In this document: positions 62,240 through 64,000 of the stretch, one piece after another
Position numbering within the stretch: the stretch's first letter is position 1
Layout: every line of letters starts with the position of its first letter
NCBI GenBank assembly: GCA_003139695.1
Contig: PLJM01000008.1
Coordinates: forward strand, 26,006 to 90,005
Length of the DNA: 64,000 bases
Reading direction: 5' to 3'
Origin: Candidatus Dormiibacterota bacterium
GTDB taxonomy: Bacteria; Chloroflexota; Dormibacteria; Dormibacterales; Dormibacteraceae
Program-made: the position numbers and the translations under genes
The notes under the pieces: generated by a model
Told to the model about the DNA's origin: nothing
What the model saw: only the letters and a program-made list of their open reading frames with translations
The model's database searches: none

Positions 62240-62859
62240 ATTTATTGTGGCTTGTAGTCGCGGCGAACTCGCTCCTACTGGTTTTGCTGGTCGTCGCGAT
62301 GGCTGGCGTCCTACGGTATTTGTCAGCCGTCCAAGCACGTCTCGAATCGTCAGTGCGCCGAGTGTCAAAGCTTGAGCGGGGCGAGATGTTTCCCGACATC
62401 CAACTTCCCCAAGCGGGAAACGGCCGAATGCTGTCGATTTCTTCCGTGGTTGCCGGCGGACAAAGGACGATGGTGTTACTGCTGAACGACACTTGTCAGT
62501 CGTGTGATGTGCTGGTACGTCAAGTTGCCGAGCTCTCAACACGACCAGGCGGGCTGGAAGAAATCCGCTGGAAGTTCATTCTGGCATGGATTGGCGACGA
62601 AGCAACAGTAGCGGACAAGGCAGCGGGCCTACCACAAACCGGGCAGATAGTGCAGTTGATGGACTCCACTGGAAAGTTGGCCCGCCAATTGCTAATCGGA
62701 ACTTTTCCTGTCGGCATTGCCCTCGATGCCGGAGGCAAAGTGGTGTCACAGTCGGCCCAACCGGGACCGAACTGGCTCTACCTAACGCTTGGAGTTGTAG
62801 CACCCGAGCAGCCTCTGGATCTGGGTCGGACTCCACGTGCCGTCCTCGGGATGGGCTAA
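62236..62859 (+). CDS. MauD-like thioredoxin-fold protein, second module
   Basis: 207 residues from TTG 62236. One N-terminal helix (about 8-28), then a thioredoxin-like domain with redox motif CQSC in LLNDTCQSCDVL and cis-Pro in GTFPVGIALD. Longer than the first-module copy and only distantly related to it. It lies directly before the gene for an exported Cys-rich peptide. Confidence 0.8.
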   Translation: MNLLWLVVAANSLLLVLLVVAMAGVLRYLSAVQARLESSVRRVSKLERGEMFPDIQLPQAGNGRMLSISSVVAGGQRTMVLLLNDTCQSCDVLVRQVAELSTRPGGLEEIRWKFILAWIGDEATVADKAAGLPQTGQIVQLMDSTGKLARQLLIGTFPVGIALDAGGKVVSQSAQPGPNWLYLTLGVVAPEQPLDLGRTPRAVLGMG

Positions 62860-62900
62860 CGGCTCGCTCTGTATCTACATCAGGAGGTGAAGGATTAAGC

Positions 62901-63275
62901 ATGGACGAGAGTCAGCAACCCAACCCAGAGCCCGAGCGGTTGCTTCGAATACTCATGAATACGGTTTCACGCCGGGGCCTATTTAGGTGGGCGGGGAAAC
63001 TTGGCTTGAGCGCAGTTGGAGCGGGGATTCTCATCAATACGGGACTCGCCGCCCCGAGCGTACAAACTGCCGAAGCACTTGGCTGTCCAGAATGCACGAG
63101 CCACTGTGACCCGTGCATTACTGACTGTCATCCGAATGCTGGCGGCTCGTGCGATGTCGATTGTGTTTGCGTCTGCGACCGGGGCTGTTTCAACTGCATC
63201 CCAATCTACTTCAAAGCTCACTTGCTTTGGATATTCGGCTATATACCGAACTGCACGTGCGTTGGGTGCACCTAA
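62901..63275 (+). CDS. Tat-type exported peptide with 14 cysteines
   Basis: 124 residues from ATG 62901, preceded by AGGAGGTGAAGG. Residues 22-60 are a Tat-like signal: SRRGLFRWAGKLGLSAVGAG and a hydrophobic stretch. The mature 65 residues have 14 cysteines in patterns CPEC, CDPC, CDVDC and CVCVCDRGCFNC, with a single Trp (LLWIFGY) and many Asp. No family recognised. Placed like MauA after MauE and MauD genes, it is probably matured by them. Confidence 0.75.
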   Translation: MDESQQPNPEPERLLRILMNTVSRRGLFRWAGKLGLSAVGAGILINTGLAAPSVQTAEALGCPECTSHCDPCITDCHPNAGGSCDVDCVCVCDRGCFNCIPIYFKAHLLWIFGYIPNCTCVGCT

Positions 63276-63299
63276 AAGAAAAGGAGGTCTGACATCCAA

Positions 63300-63596
63300 A
63301 TGGCTTCAAACCCGGCTCCACAAGGCAAGATCGTTAAGGGCACCGGCCAGCCTAGGACCCCGACACCGGGAAAACCCTATCTTGGTGGAAACGCGAGCTC
63401 GCAAGCAACTTACCTCGGCCGCGTAATCATCGAAGTATGGGATAACCCGAACTATCCCGACCCGTCTTGGGGGTTCTCCTATACATATGATCTTGGAACG
63501 TTGACGACGGTCACAGGGAAGCAGCTGCTGCAGCGTGTGGCAGACAAGTTCCCACAACGATTCGGAAAAGACCGCGACTCGATGCAAGAGGCATAG
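63300..63596 (+). CDS. Small hypothetical protein, second module
   Basis: 98 residues from ATG 63300, preceded by AAGGAGGT, 24 nt after the Cys-rich peptide gene. A Gly/Pro-rich N-terminus (about 1-35), then VIIEVWDNPNYPDPSWGFSY and a helix LLQRVADKFPQRFGKD. No signal peptide and no cysteine, so it probably stays in the cytoplasm. Function unknown; likely the last gene of the operon. Confidence 0.65.
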   Translation: MASNPAPQGKIVKGTGQPRTPTPGKPYLGGNASSQATYLGRVIIEVWDNPNYPDPSWGFSYTYDLGTLTTVTGKQLLQRVADKFPQRFGKDRDSMQEA

Positions 63597-64000
63597 GCCA
63601 GCCTAGGGATTCGGTAGCTCGGGGCAGTGCCTTTAAGAGAGCGCGCCTTGAACCACGTCGGTTTGGGTCGCGCAAACGAAATTGGACCGCAATCGGAGCT
63701 GCGCCGAAGCCCTTGGCGCAGCTAATCAACTAGCCGAGCTCGAACCACCAAATGCAATCGGCGCGGTGCCCGTACAGCAACGCGGACGATAAATGGCGCT
63801 AAAGGGTGGCACTCAGCAGCAGTCTGCGAATTGGAGCCGCTACTTCTGAACGGGCCACAGCGATCTGTTAACCGCAAGGTTCAGGGTTCGAATCCCTGCT
63901 CCGGACGCGTTGCTCGAGCCGGTCACGGTGGGCCCTGATGAGTTCGAGGACACCGCCGCGGAGTTCGCCCGGTCGGTTCAAATAGTGTCCCGCCTCCCCG
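63597..64000. other. Window end without a supported gene
   Basis: Contains the tRNA-Asn remnant at 63865-63905; the rest has only short frames. A gene may start near the end, beyond what can be seen. Confidence 0.5.
63865..63905 (+). other. 3' half of a tRNA-Asn, likely integration scar
   Basis: From the anticodon loop onward (CTGTTAA with anticodon GTT) the sequence is tRNA-Asn-like: a perfect T arm (CAGGG-ttcgaat-CCCTG) and the acceptor 3' strand CTCCGGA. Upstream sequence does not form the anticodon, D or acceptor 5' strands, so it is not a full gene. Such half copies mark integration into a tRNA gene. Confidence 0.65.

Noticed and set aside
63832..63908. A complete tRNA-Asn gene
   Set aside because: The T arm and acceptor 3' strand fit, but the upstream bases do not pair with the anticodon stem, no D arm is seen and the acceptor 5' strand matches only with GU pairs. 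I keep it as a 3' half.
1..64000. CRISPR array
   Set aside because: No regularly spaced short direct repeats with unique spacers were seen; the only regular tandem repeats are the three 11-bp iterons.

Overview
The window is GC-rich, densely packed bacterial chromosome. Its left part has the gene content of a Gram-positive-type (Terrabacteria) soil organism; a Chloroflexota, Actinomycetota or Candidatus Dormibacterota relative would fit. The pointers are an F420-type oxidoreductase, several lipoproteins, frequent GTG/TTG starts and an actinobacterial-style two-component/MacB efflux operon. I cannot fix the phylum from sequence alone.

Bases 1-27,400 look like core chromosome. Three tandem Pro-rich DUF4190-type membrane genes and an MFS exporter are followed by a minus-strand run holding uvrB, two hotdog thioesterases and uvrA. 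Next come moeA, a MacB-like ABC fusion, cutA, a PAP2 phosphatase, mutM and polA. After a divergent junction come a bifunctional nuclease, an MgtC-like protein, DegV, an MBL-fold hydrolase, SCP2, a DksA-type zinc finger protein, an aldehyde dehydrogenase, an enoyl-CoA hydratase and rsgA. This part carries about eight copies of a small structured palindromic repeat. Two copies lie in frame inside mutM and uvrA, and one is flanked by a 23-bp direct duplication. rsgA is preceded by a 19-codon leader ORF and a hairpin that would hide its ribosome binding site.

Bases 27,400-46,200 are a modular accessory region. Five same-orientation copies of a repeat containing CCTTAAGG separate blocks of unrelated genes: lipoprotein/FAD monooxygenase/RDD/LuxR two-component; PNPOx-like; OmpR two-component plus efflux operon; and chemoreceptor plus response regulator. 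The last copy overlaps the stop codon of a large serine recombinase.

Bases 46,147-53,842 look like an integrated element: recombinase, XRE regulator, replication-relaxation protein, helix-turn-helix protein and an 11-bp iteron cluster, then two secreted-protein genes and a decayed second copy of the recombinase 3' end.

Bases 54,087-63,600 hold two related export and redox modules. The first has MauE-like, MauD-like and MADH light-chain-like proteins, a CcdA/MauF-like membrane protein split by an in-frame TGA, a beta-propeller lipoprotein and a further lipoprotein. The second has a MauE-like protein, a MauD-like protein, a Tat-type exported 14-cysteine peptide with no recognised family, and a 98-residue protein. 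An RHS remnant, an IS110 element and an IS481/IS3-type transposase separate them. The window ends near a 3' half of a tRNA-Asn, probably an integration scar.
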